Positions 34,667 through 45,425 of a stretch of 64,000 nucleotides of DNA are shown in pieces. The position numbers and the translations under genes were made by a program. A model generated the notes under the pieces. That model did not search any database, was not told where the DNA came from, and saw nothing but the letters and a program-made list of their open reading frames with translations. Within the stretch, counting starts at the first letter, position 1; every line of letters starts with the position of its first letter. Origin of the DNA: Metamycoplasma auris 15026 (GTDB lineage Bacteria; Bacillota_I; Bacilli_A; Mycoplasmatales; Metamycoplasmataceae); NCBI RefSeq assembly GCF_000367765.1, contig NZ_AORI01000011.1:62001-126000 (forward strand), written 5' to 3'.

Positions 34667-35704
34667 TTAAGTTATCCTTTTTTTGTTTGGTTTTTTGATT
34701 TGCTTGTTTATTTCGTTTGCAAGTTGCTCAATATCTGTAACACGGCTTATATTAAATCCACATTCTCTTAATTTTTCAGTATATGAAAGTAATTTTGTTG
34801 GAATTAAATCATTATCTTTTAGCAGTTTATTATCACTTAAAATTTCATAAGTATTGCCATCTTTAATAATTTTTCCATCCTTGACAAATAGTGTACGATT
34901 AGTTCAACGCAAAGCATTATCTAAATCATGAGTGACAATAATAATTGTTGTGCCATTTTTATAAAGATTATAAAAAATTTGTAGCATTTCATCAACGCCT
35001 TGGGGATCTAGTCCGGCAGTAGGTTCATCTAAAACTAAAAATTTAGGTTCCATTGCTAGAATTCCAGCCAAAGCAACTCTTCTTTTTTGTCCTCCTGAAA
35101 GATTAAAAGGACTGCGCTCTAAATAATCTTTTGGTAGACCTACAATTTCAATATATTTGGCTGCTAATTCTTTAGCTTTTTCTTTTTTAGTACCCATGGA
35201 AATGGCGCCAAAAATAATATCTTTTTCAATTGTTGATTCAAATAATTGGTATTCAGCAAATTGAAAAACAACGCCAACTTGTTTTCTTAGTGCCTTAATG
35301 TTTTTGATTTTTTTCTTTGTTTTAGAAATATCAATATCAGTATAAACTACTTCAATTCGATCTTTTTTATTTTGGCTTTTATACTTTTGAAGATCATCTT
35401 TATACTTACTATATTGTCTATTATATTCTTCTTCGTCATTGATTTTTTTTCTATTAGGCTTCTTTGGCTTACTTAATTTTTTTTCAATTGGAATATTTGA
35501 AAATTTTAGTGATCCACTTTCAGGACTTAATAGAGCATTAAAATGTTCAATGAGAGTTGTTTTTCCAGAACCTGTAGGACCAATAATTGAGATTGCTTCA
35601 CCTTCCGTAATGGAAACAGAAACATTATCTAAAACTTTTATGTATGTAGGAAGGCCTTTATTATATTCTTTTGTAATATTATTTACTTCAATTTTAATTG
35701 ACAT
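34667..35704 (-). CDS. ecfA2: ECF transporter ATPase EcfA2 (with a long charged insertion)
   Basis: 345 residues, about 60 longer than usual. Walker A GPTGSGKTTL, Q-loop FQFAEYQLF, signature LSGGQKRRVALAG, Walker B FLVLDEPTAGLD, switch His in VTHDLDNAL. Between the Walker A and the Q-loop lies an Arg/Lys/Asp-rich insertion (residues ~75-135, KPKKPNRKKINDEEEYNRQY onward). One TGA is Trp. Its start overlaps the ecfA1 end by 22 bases. Confidence 0.95.
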
Positions 35705-36492
35705 AAAGTCTCCAAAAGTTTGTTTCCATCATAAGTTGGCTCAATTCCTTCAATCATTTCACTAAGTTTATAGATAAATGGTGAATCAATTTTTGCAATC
35801 TCAATTATTTCTTTATTATTTAAAATTTCAATTGGTTTTCCTTGCGCAATAACATTCCCTTTTGAAAAAACAATTAGCTTATCAGCTAACAATGCTTCAT
35901 CCATATCATGAGTGATTGAAATTATTGTTTTGTTTGTGTTTCTGTGCAATTCATGAATAATTTTATAAATATCACTACGTCCTCTTGGGTCTAACATTGA
36001 TGTTATTTCATCAAGAATAATAATATTGGGATTTAAGGCTAGAATTGAAGCAATGGCAACTCTTTGTTTTTGGCCACCAGATAGATTTTGAGGTTCATGT
36101 TCTAAAAAATTAAGCATGCCAACTTGGGATGCATATTTTTCAATGATTTCTTTCATTTCTTCTCTTGGAACTCTTTTATTTTCAAGTCCAAATGCAATAT
36201 CATCCTCGACTGTAGAACCAATGAATTGGTTGTCAGGATTTTGGTAAACGATCCCAATTCTTTTTCTTATTTCAATCAAATTTTCTGAATTAATTTCTAG
36301 TCCATCAATCAAAATTTTTCCCGAAGTTGCCTTGTTAATTGCTGCAATTAGTTTAGAAAATGTACTTTTTCCTGAACCATTGTGCCCTAAAATTGCAATA
36401 TATTGACCATCTTCAATGGTCAAATTTATATTTTCTAAGGCAAATTTTTTACTTCCTGGATACTTATAATTTAGATTCTTAATTTCAATCAT
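35683..36492 (-). CDS. ecfA1: ECF transporter ATPase EcfA1
   Basis: 269 residues. Walker A GHNGSGKSTFSKL, Q-loop YQNPDNQFIG, signature LSGGQKQRVAIAS, Walker B IIILDEITSMLDPRG, H-loop ITHDMDEAL. Walker B has the ILDEIT form seen in EcfA1 proteins. It is the first gene of the ecfA1-ecfA2-ecfT operon that drives vitamin or cofactor uptake with diverse S components. Confidence 0.95.
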   Translation of the reverse strand: MIEIKNLNYKYPGSKKFALENINLTIEDGQYIAILGHNGSGKSTFSKLIAAINKATSGKILIDGLEINSENLIEIRKRIGIVYQNPDNQFIGSTVEDDIAFGLENKRVPREEMKEIIEKYASQVGMLNFLEHEPQNLSGGQKQRVAIASILALNPNIIILDEITSMLDPRGRSDIYKIIHELHRNTNKTIISITHDMDEALLADKLIVFSKGNVIAQGKPIEILNNKEIIEIAKIDSPFIYKLSEMIEGIEPTYDGNKLLETLCQLKLK

Positions 36493-36632
36493 AAAAATAA
36501 TTATATATTTTTAGCCTTATATTTTTTAAAAAGAAATACCAATTTAAAATTGAAAAAAATAAGACTTTTCTAAGTTAAAAACTATTGTTTTTTTGAAGGA
36601 AAATCAAGGATTTTTTAAAACTAATAAAAATA

Positions 36633-36672
36633 AAAAATTCCCTTTTATTTGGTCTTTAAAAAAGGAAATTTT
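36633..36672 (-). terminator. Terminator after hpt
   Basis: AAAAATTCCCTTTT / AAAAGGAAATTTTT with one mismatch, 10 bases beyond the hpt stop on the minus strand. Confidence 0.8.
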
Positions 36673-36681
36673 TGTTTCATC

Positions 36682-37227
36682 TTATGATTTAATGATACCA
36701 ATGTAAGGAAGTTGACGGAGTTTTTCTTCGTCATCAAAACCAAAACCAACTACAAAATCATCCTTGCCAACTAGAAAACCAAAATTATCTGGCTCAAATT
36801 CAACTACACGGTTTGATGGTTTATTTAATAATGTAAGAACTTTTAATGATTTAGGATTTCTTGATTTTAAAATAGATACTGTTTTAGATATAGTTCTTCC
36901 TGTATCAACAATGTCTTCAACAATTAAGACATCCTTATTTTCTATATTGGTAACTAAATCTAAAATGATTTTAACGTTTCCTGATGATTTATTTTTACCA
37001 TCATATGAGCTAGCAATCATAAAATCAGTAATTAAGTCAACATTTACATTTTTAATCAATTGTGCATAGAAAGGAAGGCAGCCTTTTAATAGGCCTACAA
37101 CAATTAAATCTTTTGAATTTTTATATGTTTCATTTACCCAAGAACTTAATTCTTTGATTCGTTTTTCAAGTTGCTCTTGACTAAAAAGAATTCTTTCTAT
37201 CCTTGGATCAGTTGTCGTTTTTGACAT
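36682..37227 (-). CDS. hpt: Hypoxanthine-guanine phosphoribosyltransferase
   Basis: 181 residues. GLLKGCLPFYAQLI near the N-terminus and the PRPP-binding motif VLIVEDIVDTGRTISK; then KPSNRV and the C-terminal VVGFGFDDEEKLRQLPYIG. It salvages purine bases to IMP and GMP, needed because mycoplasmas cannot make purines. It overlaps the upstream kinase gene by 31 bases. Confidence 0.95.
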   Translation of the reverse strand: MSKTTTDPRIERILFSQEQLEKRIKELSSWVNETYKNSKDLIVVGLLKGCLPFYAQLIKNVNVDLITDFMIASSYDGKNKSSGNVKIILDLVTNIENKDVLIVEDIVDTGRTISKTVSILKSRNPKSLKVLTLLNKPSNRVVEFEPDNFGFLVGKDDFVVGFGFDDEEKLRQLPYIGIIKS

Positions 37228-37868
37228 ATAGTTTCCTCTTCATCAATAATCTTAATTGCTTCTTTAAAAACTTCTTCCTTGCTTAGTTTATTTGTATCTA
37301 TAACCCTAAAATTAAGTTGAAATCTCTCAGCAAGTTTTTTAAAAATTTTATAATAATTTGCATGCAATTTTTGGAAATACTCGAAATTTAAATCCCAATT
37401 ATCAATCTCTTCTTTTCTACCTCTTTCAAAAATTCTTCTTTTAAAAGTTTCGAAATCAATATCAAGAAAAATAACTAAATCAGGAAGTTCTTCTTTGGTA
37501 ATTAATTTTTCAAATAAAGCATCATAAGCTTCTAAATATTTGGGATTTTTTTCTTCAAGAATTAATTTGGCAAAAATGTAATGCTCCACTGAAAAACGAT
37601 CCAAAAATAAATGACGGTTCTTTTTTGGTTTAGATTGTAAATCTAAAAAAATTCTTGAAAACTTATCTGTGTGGTTTTCAATGATATATGTTTGAAATGC
37701 AATTGTTAGATTTTCTTTTTTTTCATATAGTCATTTTAAAAAAGTATTGAATACTTCATCATTGTCATCAAACTCATGTAATATCAAAGAATTTGTGTAA
37801 TGTTCATTCAATTTGTTAGCTAAAACACTTTTACCTGCTGATATCATTCCGCTTATTCCAATAATCAT
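37197..37868 (-). CDS. Deoxynucleoside kinase (dAK/dGK family)
   Basis: 223 residues. P-loop GISGMISAGKSVLANKL at the N-terminus, the LDRFSVEHYIFAK segment with the DR(S) substrate motif, and FERGRKEEIDNWDLNFEYF, a lid containing basic residues. It phosphorylates salvaged deoxyadenosine, deoxyguanosine or deoxycytidine; the exact substrate is not predictable by eye. One TGA (W in FLKWLYEKK) is Trp. Coupled to hpt, forming a purine salvage pair. Confidence 0.85.
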
Positions 37869-37923
37869 AAAAAAAAACCTATCCTTCTTATTAATTTGTT
37901 TAATATCCTAAATTTTTGTATTA

Positions 37924-37965
37924 AAAATTCTCACATTTACATTTATTATAAAGTGAGAATTTAAT
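37924..37965 (-). terminator. Terminator after folD
   Basis: ATTCTCAC / GTGAGAAT stem with a 19-base loop, flanked by A/T runs, 15 bases beyond the folD stop. Confidence 0.65.
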
Positions 37966-37974
37966 TATATATGA

Positions 37975-38847
37975 TTAGGGCTGAAATATTTTTTTATATA
38001 TATCTGTTTTCTTTTGAATACCATAAGACTTTAAAAGATTTAAAATAAGTCCAATAATAGTCATCGGCCCCACTCCGCCTGGAACAGGCGTTAGATAAGA
38101 GATATTTTGTTTAATATCCTCAAGAATAACATCACCAGCTATTTTCTTATCATCTAAACGATGAATTCCGACATCAATTATTATGACATCTTCTTTTAGT
38201 GGAATATTGCTAATGCAGCCGCGGCTTCCAGTTGCCACTATAAGAATATCATTAAGATGCATATCATCTTTTGGAGTATTAATATCATAACGTCTTACTT
38301 TAATGCCAAGTTGTTCAAAGTAATTAGCTATCGGTTTGCCAATGATTTTACTTTGCCCAACAACTCCGATGCTTTTTTTTGTGTAATCAATATTATATTC
38401 ATCAAATAAGCAAATAATACCTGTGGCAGTTGCAGGTAAAAATGAATCACTCTCTAAAACATAATTGGCATTTTGGTTGTAATGATTTAGGCCATCAATG
38501 TCTTTAATTTTTTCAATTTGATTTAAAAGATAATCAACACTTGAAACATTTTTAGTTTGGATAGGAAGTTGCATAATAAAACCAGTAGTTTGTGCATTTA
38601 AAGTTTTAATTGCTTCCAAAATTTCTTTTTCGTCTGCATCTTCTTTTAATTTAAGATATTGCGTTTTTATACCTAATTTAGTTGCGACACTTAATTTATG
38701 ACGAATATAAATATTTGATTCTTCAAGATTACCAACTTGAAGAATCCCTAAGATTGGAAGATTGTTTTGAGGAATTTCTTTTAATAAGATTTCAATTTTA
38801 GACTGAATTTTTTCTTTAAGCTTCCTACCATCTAATAATACTGTCAT
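37975..38847 (-). CDS. folD: Bifunctional methylenetetrahydrofolate dehydrogenase/cyclohydrolase
   Basis: 290 residues. SNIYIRHKLSVATKLGI (catalytic Tyr-x3-Lys: YIRHK), GFIMQLPIQ, DIDGLNHYN, ATATGII, the dinucleotide-binding GVVGQSKIIGKPIANYF and TPVPGGVGPMTIIGL. It interconverts 5,10-methylene-, methenyl- and 10-formyl-tetrahydrofolate, the source of formyl groups for fMet-tRNA. Two bases separate it from the DUF2188 gene. Confidence 0.96.
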   Translation of the reverse strand: MTVLLDGRKLKEKIQSKIEILLKEIPQNNLPILGILQVGNLEESNIYIRHKLSVATKLGIKTQYLKLKEDADEKEILEAIKTLNAQTTGFIMQLPIQTKNVSSVDYLLNQIEKIKDIDGLNHYNQNANYVLESDSFLPATATGIICLFDEYNIDYTKKSIGVVGQSKIIGKPIANYFEQLGIKVRRYDINTPKDDMHLNDILIVATGSRGCISNIPLKEDVIIIDVGIHRLDDKKIAGDVILEDIKQNISYLTPVPGGVGPMTIIGLILNLLKSYGIQKKTDIYKKIFQP

Positions 38848-38849
38848 TA

Positions 38850-39026
38850 TTACACTTTTCTAAATGTTCCAACTTTACTTTGGACATTAATTGATGTTGT
38901 ATCTTTTAAAGATTTTGCATACTGCATTGCTTCTTTTTGGGTTTTAAAAGTACGAATTGCTTTTTTTCCTTTTGGGTTTTTTACAGCTCAACCATCAGGG
39001 TGGTTTACTACTAGTCTAACTGCCAT
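38850..39026 (-). CDS. DUF2188-family small protein
   Basis: 58 residues: VNHPDGWAVKNPKGKKAIRT and FKTQKEAMQYAKSL match the DUF2188 pattern (hxxGWxVkxxgxxka...TkxEAixxAr). The family is a small beta-alpha-beta fold of unknown role. One TGA is Trp in the conserved GW. The ATG has a loose AAGGAG upstream. Likely co-transcribed with folD. Confidence 0.85.
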
Positions 39027-39180
39027 AAAATTCGTTTTTTTCTCCTTATAGTTTTTAAATTAATACAGATAAAATTACTACTAATATACATTATAATAAC
39101 ATATCTTATATTTTCCTAATAATAAAACAAAAGATAACTTAAAAAATATTTTTTTTAATTATTTTGGCGTTTTTAACATA

Positions 39181-39568
39181 TGGTGGAGATGCGGGGATTC
39201 GAACCCCGGTCCAGCTATTTTTATATTTTTGAATCTACAGTTTATTTAGTTTTTTTAAAAAACTCAATTAATTTAAAACTAACAAAAATCTTAATGAGTT
39301 TCAGTTTTAAAATGTCACTTAGTTAACAACTGCACTTCGCTAAGTCAAAGCCCTAGTTGCAAATTTTCTATAATGGGCCACTATAGAAATTCGACCAGTT
39401 TTTAATTAAGCAAAAGCTGGGTTTAATTGATTCATCATAACATTTGTCATGAAGAATTCTTTTTCTTTTTTTTCTAAGTTTGCATTTAAAAGCCTAGAAA
39501 GTATTTATGGTTTACAAGACCACTGCATCAAAAATATGCCAATAACTGTCGATACCAATTACATCCCC
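39181..39568 (-). ncRNA. ssrA: tmRNA (transfer-messenger RNA)
   Basis: 388 bases. The ends pair as a tRNA-like acceptor (GGGGATG with CATCTCC, CCA encoded) and the T-arm reads GGGGATTCGAACCCCG on the plus strand. The resume codon region reads GCA AAC TTA GAA and the 25-residue tag begins ANLEKKEK and ends QLNPAFA before TAA. It rescues stalled ribosomes with SmpB, whose gene lies eight bases upstream. Confidence 0.95.
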
Positions 39569-39576
39569 ATTTTTTA

Positions 39577-40008
39577 TTAGTATAGATTTTTTAAATTTCT
39601 TTTTAGTTCTTCTTGTTTTATTTTTTCACGTTTGTCATACTTTCTTAATCTTTTAGCAAGAGCAATTTCTAGTTTAATGTAATTATTACTTCAATAAATT
39701 GAAAGTGGAATAATAATTAAAGAGAAACGATCGCAAATATTTTTTATTCTTAAAATTTCTTTGCTATGCATAAGAAGTTTTCTTGATCTATCTAAATCGC
39801 CTTTTACTAACATATATTGAGAAATATGCATATTGTTTAGCCAAAGTTCATTTTTATTGCTAATGGAGCAAAATGCATTATTAATTTTTACATTCTGTGC
39901 TCGTAAGCTTTTAACTTCCCAACCCAATAGTGAAATACCAGCTTCATATGTGCTATGAATCTCATAATCTGACTTGGCAAATTTATTTTTAGCAATTATT
40001 TTTGGCAT
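39577..40008 (-). CDS. smpB: SsrA-binding protein SmpB
   Basis: 143 residues. IIAKNKFAKSDYEIHSTYEA, GISLLGWEVKSLR, the beta-barrel (LWLNNMHISQY) and the basic C-terminal tail LAKRLRKYDKREKIKQEELK that inserts in the mRNA channel. It delivers tmRNA to the ribosome. One TGA is Trp. Sits between rnr and ssrA: a compact trans-translation module. Confidence 0.96.
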
Positions 40009-40043
40009 AAGTTAAATTATAAAGCAATTAAATAAAAAAAGCA

Positions 40044-42188
40044 TTAACACAATTTAGCATTAATATTGCCTTTATTGCGGTCAATGCTTTTAATCTGAAT
40101 GTTTTGTTTCATTCCAACCTTGAAGTAATAATTTTTACCTTTTGCTTCAAAATTAGAAATTTTTATTACATTATCGTTTAACTCATCAAAATGAATTAAG
40201 ACACTAGTTTGGTAATCTTCAATATTTAAAAATATACCGAATTTTTCAATAGAAACAACTGTTGCATCAAAAACTTTATCAACTAAAGGCTCAAAAAATT
40301 CGGCTTTTCTAATATCTACTATATCACGTTCAACTGTCATTGCAATTCTTTCGCTTTCGCAGTTTTGGATTGCAATATCTTCAATTTTTGCTTCTTCTTT
40401 TTTATATTCATCTTCGCTTAATTTCTTTTTTTCAATTAAGTATTTTTTAATTAAACGGTGTAATAATAAATCGGGGTATCTTCTTATTGGAGAAGTAAAG
40501 TGTGAATAGTATTCTGAAGCAAGTCCAAAGTGTCCGATATTTTTGGAAGAATAAATTGCTTTTTGCATTGTACGAAGCAAAGCGTTTTTAATAAAATCAT
40601 CAAAGTTTTGACTTTTAATTTTTTCAACCATTTTAGCAAAACTTAGAGGTTCACCATCAAATGGTACATTGATGTTTTTAAGACCTGAAAAATTAATTAG
40701 TTCTTGCAATTCAAAAAGTTTCTCATCTGAAGGTTTATCATGAATTCGATAAATTGATGGGAAATTATTGAATGACATTAGATGAGCAATTGTTTCATTT
40801 GCTCTTACCATAAAGTCTTCAATCATGTTTTCACTTCTACCTTCTTTTTTAATTTTGATATCAACAACCTTATTATCTTGCATGATAATTTTTGGTTCTT
40901 TAATTTCAAAATTAACATATCCTTCAGCATTTTTTTTGCTCCGAATTAAATCGGAAATATAAGCTGAATCAATAAGGGTTTTTTTAATTTCATTTGGGAG
41001 ATCGATTTTGTTATCAAAAAAATCATTTACTTCATTATAAGTCAGTCTATAATCCGAATTAATTATGCTTTCATAGATTTTTTGGTCCACATTATTTCCT
41101 TGATTATCAATTTCTAATTCCAATGTTAGTGTACAACGGTTAACTTTGGGATTTAATGAACAAATGCCATTTGATAATTCAAAAGGAAGCATTGGAATTA
41201 CTTTATCTGGCAAATAAATTGAAGTTCCTCTTCTTAAGGCTTCATTATCAATTGCATCATTTTCTTGCACATAGTGTGAAACATCAGCTATATGAATAAA
41301 TAATTTTGTGTTGGAATTTGGTAGGCGATAACATGAAATTGCATCATCAAAATCTTTTGTATCTAGTCCATCAATTGTAACTGTAATTAAATTTCTTAAA
41401 TCAATCCGATTTTTTAGTTCATTTTCAGTGACTTCTTTAGGTAAACCTTTTGCCTTTTTAATTGTTTCTTCTGGAAAATTTAAAACTATTTCATTTTCTG
41501 AAAAGATTTTTTTAAATGGAAAATCAAAACTATTAACTTTATCAATAATTTTGCTAAATAATATTGCGACATTTTTTTCATTAGGTTCTAAGACTTTTGC
41601 TTCTATTACATCTTTATCAGTGATATTTTTAGGAATAGAAGAATAATTAATGATTTCAAAATTTGCTTTATTTTTTTCATTAATTGCTTCAAAAATATAT
41701 CTTCCAAAATTATTTTTACTAACAAGTCCAATGATATTTTTTTGTTTGTGACAAATAACTTTGGTTATTTTTGCTTTATATAAAAGTTCTTTGTTAGATG
41801 AATAATATGAAAATATTTTAGCTCTTACTAAATCACCAACAAGTAGATTTTTTATTTGATGCGGAAATAAAATTGCTGATTTATTTTGCTTTAGAGTATC
41901 ATTTTCTTCTTCAAAATCAATAAAACCCAATCTTTTGGTTGAAATTGAAATTTCTTTTTCTACTTCTTTTAAATAAAATAAAGGCGTGTATTTCTGATCA
42001 CGACTGATTTCAATTTTATCTTCAAGAATAAATTGCTTTAATAGGAATGAAAGTTTGTGATTATTTTCTGGATTTATTTTTAATTTCTTTACAATTTCTA
42101 AAAAACTTAGACCCATTGGATTATTTTGAATTAGTTTCAAAATTTCTTCTGAGTCTAAATTTTTAATGTATTTATGTTCAAATTTCAT
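40044..42188 (-). CDS. rnr: Ribonuclease R
   Basis: 714 residues with no in-frame TGA. N-terminal cold-shock domains, the RNB domain with TIDGLDTKDFDDAISCYR (catalytic Asp cluster), IADVSHYV, RGTSIYLPDKVIPMLP, and a C-terminal S1 domain (FDATVVSIEKFGIFLNI). It is the main 3'-5' exonuclease of mycoplasmas and degrades non-stop mRNAs tagged by tmRNA, consistent with its operon partners smpB and ssrA. Six bases separate it from secG, as is common in Firmicutes. Confidence 0.97.
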   Translation of the reverse strand: MKFEHKYIKNLDSEEILKLIQNNPMGLSFLEIVKKLKINPENNHKLSFLLKQFILEDKIEISRDQKYTPLFYLKEVEKEISISTKRLGFIDFEEENDTLKQNKSAILFPHQIKNLLVGDLVRAKIFSYYSSNKELLYKAKITKVICHKQKNIIGLVSKNNFGRYIFEAINEKNKANFEIINYSSIPKNITDKDVIEAKVLEPNEKNVAILFSKIIDKVNSFDFPFKKIFSENEIVLNFPEETIKKAKGLPKEVTENELKNRIDLRNLITVTIDGLDTKDFDDAISCYRLPNSNTKLFIHIADVSHYVQENDAIDNEALRRGTSIYLPDKVIPMLPFELSNGICSLNPKVNRCTLTLELEIDNQGNNVDQKIYESIINSDYRLTYNEVNDFFDNKIDLPNEIKKTLIDSAYISDLIRSKKNAEGYVNFEIKEPKIIMQDNKVVDIKIKKEGRSENMIEDFMVRANETIAHLMSFNNFPSIYRIHDKPSDEKLFELQELINFSGLKNINVPFDGEPLSFAKMVEKIKSQNFDDFIKNALLRTMQKAIYSSKNIGHFGLASEYYSHFTSPIRRYPDLLLHRLIKKYLIEKKKLSEDEYKKEEAKIEDIAIQNCESERIAMTVERDIVDIRKAEFFEPLVDKVFDATVVSIEKFGIFLNIEDYQTSVLIHFDELNDNVIKISNFEAKGKNYYFKVGMKQNIQIKSIDRNKGNINAKLC

Positions 42189-42194
42189 TATTTT

Positions 42195-42434
42195 TTATTT
42201 TAAAACTACCCGTAGAACAATGGCTAAAATAAATATTAGAACACCTAAAGAAATCATTGATCACTTAAGAACTTTTTTAATTCCCCGTTCTTTGGATACT
42301 TTAAATAAATCTAAGTCACTGCTTCCAACTAATGCACCACTAAAACTATTTGAATCAGGAGCCATCATAAATGAAATACCAATTATTCCTAGTGACATTA
42401 TGAATAAAATAATCACTAAAAATCAAATTACCAT
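42195..42434 (-). CDS. secG: Preprotein translocase subunit SecG
   Basis: 79 residues with two membrane spans (VIWFLVIILFIMSLGIIGI and ISLGVLIFILAIVLRVVL) separated by a loop that ends GALVGSSDLDLF. The two TGA codons are Trp. Position directly before rnr-smpB-ssrA is the conserved Gram-positive arrangement. Part of the SecYEG channel. Confidence 0.9.
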
Positions 42435-42470
42435 ATTTAATCTCCTTTCTTCTTTTTAAATTTTAATCTT

Positions 42471-44144
42471 TTATTTTTTTATTTCTAAATTATATTCTAG
42501 TAGTTGTTCAGTCGTTACTTCTGATGGAGCTAAAGTTAATAAGTCACTACCTTTAGCATTTTTTGGAAAAGCAATTACATCTCTAATTGAAGCTGAATTT
42601 GTTAAGATCATTAAAACTCTTTCAAGTCCAAATGCAATTCCACAATGTGGTGGTAATCCATAAGAGAAGGCTTTTAAGAAAAAGCCAAATCTTTCTTGTT
42701 GCTCTTTTTTAGAGATTTTTAGAATATCAAACATTAATTCTTGGGTTTTTAAATCATGTATTCTTATGGAACCAGAACCAAGTTCAAATCCATTTAAAAC
42801 TAAATCATAGGATTTTGCTTTTATTTTTTCATATTCATTTGTTTCTAAATACTTAAGTGTATCTTCTTCAAATTGTGTAAATGGATGATGAGCAGACACA
42901 TATTTATTTTCATCCTTATCAAACTCAAACATAGGTCAATTAATGATTCATAAGAAATTTAATTTTTTAGGATCTGCTAATTGATATATCTCATTTAGAA
43001 GAGTTCGGATAGCACCTAGTGCTTTTAGTGTTACTTGTTCATCATTACCAGCACCAATTAATGCATATAGTTTCTTTTGTGGCCCTGCTTCAAATTCATT
43101 AGCCAATGCTGTTCCAACATGGCAAGTTGCACAGCTTAAATCTAAAACTTCAAAGAATTCACCGCTATTTTTATAAAAAATCTCTTCAATTTTTTTAAGA
43201 TGTAAAGTGACATCCTGGTCAAAAATAATTGCCTTAACAAATTCCATTCCAAATTTATCTTTGAATTGAGCTGAATAGTCATTGATTAAAAATTCAAATC
43301 TTGTATCAGGTTTATCTGTACCATAATATTTCATTGCATAACCAAAATCCATTCTTGGAAATTTGCTTTCAATTTGATAACCAAGTTTTCCAAGTACTTC
43401 AGTTCACATATTTTCGCAAATTGAAAATATTTCTTCCTGGTTACTAAAAGATAATTCAATATCAAGCTGTGTAAATTCGGGTTGACGGTCTTTTCTTAGA
43501 TCTTCGTCACGGAATACTCTTGCAATTTGGAAGTATTTTTCAACTCCTCCAGCCATTAAAAGTTGTTTAAATAGTTGTGGAGATTGTGGTAGGGCAAAAA
43601 ATTTGCCTTTTTTTCTTGTTGGAACTAAATAATCTCTTGCTCCTTCGGGGGTTGATTTTGCTAAAATTGGGGTTTCAAATTCAATAAAATTATTTTTATC
43701 AAAGAAATTTCTTATATATAAAGATAATTTGTGTCTTAATTTTAGATTTTGAAGAATTCTTTCATTTCTAATGTCTAAAAATCGGTATTCTAATCTTAAA
43801 TCTTCATTTGCAGAGTTTTCTTTATTATCATTAATATCAAATGGGATTTGTTTTGAGCTATTTAAAATCTTATAGGAATCCACTAATACTTCAATTTCAC
43901 CTGATGGAAGTTCAGCATTAGCTTCAAGTCTTTTTACTACTTTACCTTTTATTTGTAAACAGCTTTCTTTAGTTAAAAGCGGGTCTGAAATACTATTAAA
44001 AACTAATTGAACAATTCCACTTGAATCACGTAAATCAACAAAAGTTTGGTTTTTAAATTTTCTTTTGTTTGCAATTCAGCCAAATAATTCCACTTCAGAT
44101 TCCAAATCATTAATGTTTAGCTTCCCACAATAATTTGTTTTCAT
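42471..44144 (-). CDS. aspS: Aspartyl-tRNA synthetase
   Basis: 557 residues. Anticodon-binding OB fold (VELFGWIANKR, FVDLRDSSG), class II motif 1 (FIEFETPILAKSTPEGARDYL), motif 2 (ARVFRDEDLRKDRQPEFTQLDIE), and motif 3 (GIAFGLERVLMIL). Several TGA codons are Trp. Its ATG abuts the hisS TAA, so the two synthetases form an operon. Confidence 0.98.
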
Positions 44145-45404
44145 TTAAAAAAACTCCTTTATTCTTTTTCTAAAGTCATCAATATTTTTATATTCAAAAG
44201 TAATTTCTTTATTTTGTGTCTTTATTTTGATTTCATTTTCTTTTGAATTTAATTCTTTAAAAATTAGCATTTTAGGTTTTAATTGATAGTTTTTCTTAAA
44301 CAATTGTTTAATGTTAATTTGATTATTAATTAATTCAACATTAAACTCTTTTCTTAAATCATATGCAATTTTTAAAATTGAAGCAATTTCATTTTCATTC
44401 AGATAGCCAATTAAAATGTCTAAGGGCTGTTCCAACTCTTTATATTTGTCAAAATTAAAATCAATAATTTCAGCAATTCTATCTACACCAAAAGCAAATC
44501 CAATCGACCCAATTTTTGGTCCACCAAATTGTTCAATCATACCATCATATCTGCCACCAGCTAAAATAGTTGATTTGGAACCTAGAGCCTGTGAGGTTGA
44601 AACAAATTCAAAAACTACATCATTATAATAATCAAGTCCTCTAACTAAATATGGATTAACTACATATTTGATTCCAAAGTTATTTAATAAATCAAGTAAT
44701 GCTTCAAAATCATCTTTTTCTTTTTTAGTTAAGAAATCAATTAATTTTGGTGCATTTTTTACAAAGTCCTTATTACTTTCTTCTTTGTCATCAAGAATTC
44801 TTAAAACATTTTTTTCTAATCTTAATTTTGAAATTTCATTCAATTGGTCTTTGTATTGAGAAAAGTATTCTTTTAAATAATTGATATAATTGTTTCGACT
44901 TTCATATGAACCTAAGTTATTGATTTCTAAAACAAAATCATCAATGTGTAGGTCTTTAAGAAAATTATTTGCTAATTTAATAATTTCAAAGTTTGAAAAA
45001 ACTGATTTATTTTCAATTAGTTCTATGCCACCTTGAATAAATTGTCTATATCTTCCTTTTTGAGGTCTTTCATAACGAAACATCGGTCCAAAATAAAATA
45101 ATTTCGAAGATTCTAAATTATTAATTTTGTTTTCAACATATGCTCGAATTGCCGATGCTGTACCTTCAGGTCTTAGACAAATAAGTCGGTTACCATTATC
45201 CTTAAAAACATACATTTCTTTTGTAACAATATCACTAGTTTCACCCACAGATCTTATAAAAAGATTGTAATCTTCAATAATTGGAGTTTCAATAAATTTA
45301 AAATTGTATCTTTTAGCAACGTTTTCAAAAGTGCTACGAATAAAATTCAAGATTATAGCCTCGCGGTTATATATATCTTTAGTTCCCTTTAGTCTACTGA
45401 ACAT
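44145..45404 (-). CDS. hisS: Histidyl-tRNA synthetase
   Basis: 419 residues. MFSRLKGTKDIYNREA, motif 1 FKFIETPIIEDYNLF, motif 2 FRYERPQKGRYRQFIQGG, the His-binding VRGLDYYNDVVFEF and motif 3 GSIGFAFGVDRIAEI; a short C-terminal anticodon domain. Complete, with no in-frame TGA. Followed immediately by aspS. Confidence 0.98.
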   Translation of the reverse strand: MFSRLKGTKDIYNREAIILNFIRSTFENVAKRYNFKFIETPIIEDYNLFIRSVGETSDIVTKEMYVFKDNGNRLICLRPEGTASAIRAYVENKINNLESSKLFYFGPMFRYERPQKGRYRQFIQGGIELIENKSVFSNFEIIKLANNFLKDLHIDDFVLEINNLGSYESRNNYINYLKEYFSQYKDQLNEISKLRLEKNVLRILDDKEESNKDFVKNAPKLIDFLTKKEKDDFEALLDLLNNFGIKYVVNPYLVRGLDYYNDVVFEFVSTSQALGSKSTILAGGRYDGMIEQFGGPKIGSIGFAFGVDRIAEIIDFNFDKYKELEQPLDILIGYLNENEIASILKIAYDLRKEFNVELINNQINIKQLFKKNYQLKPKMLIFKELNSKENEIKIKTQNKEITFEYKNIDDFRKRIKEFF

Positions 45405-45425
45405 AAAACTCCTTTTTTAAAATTG

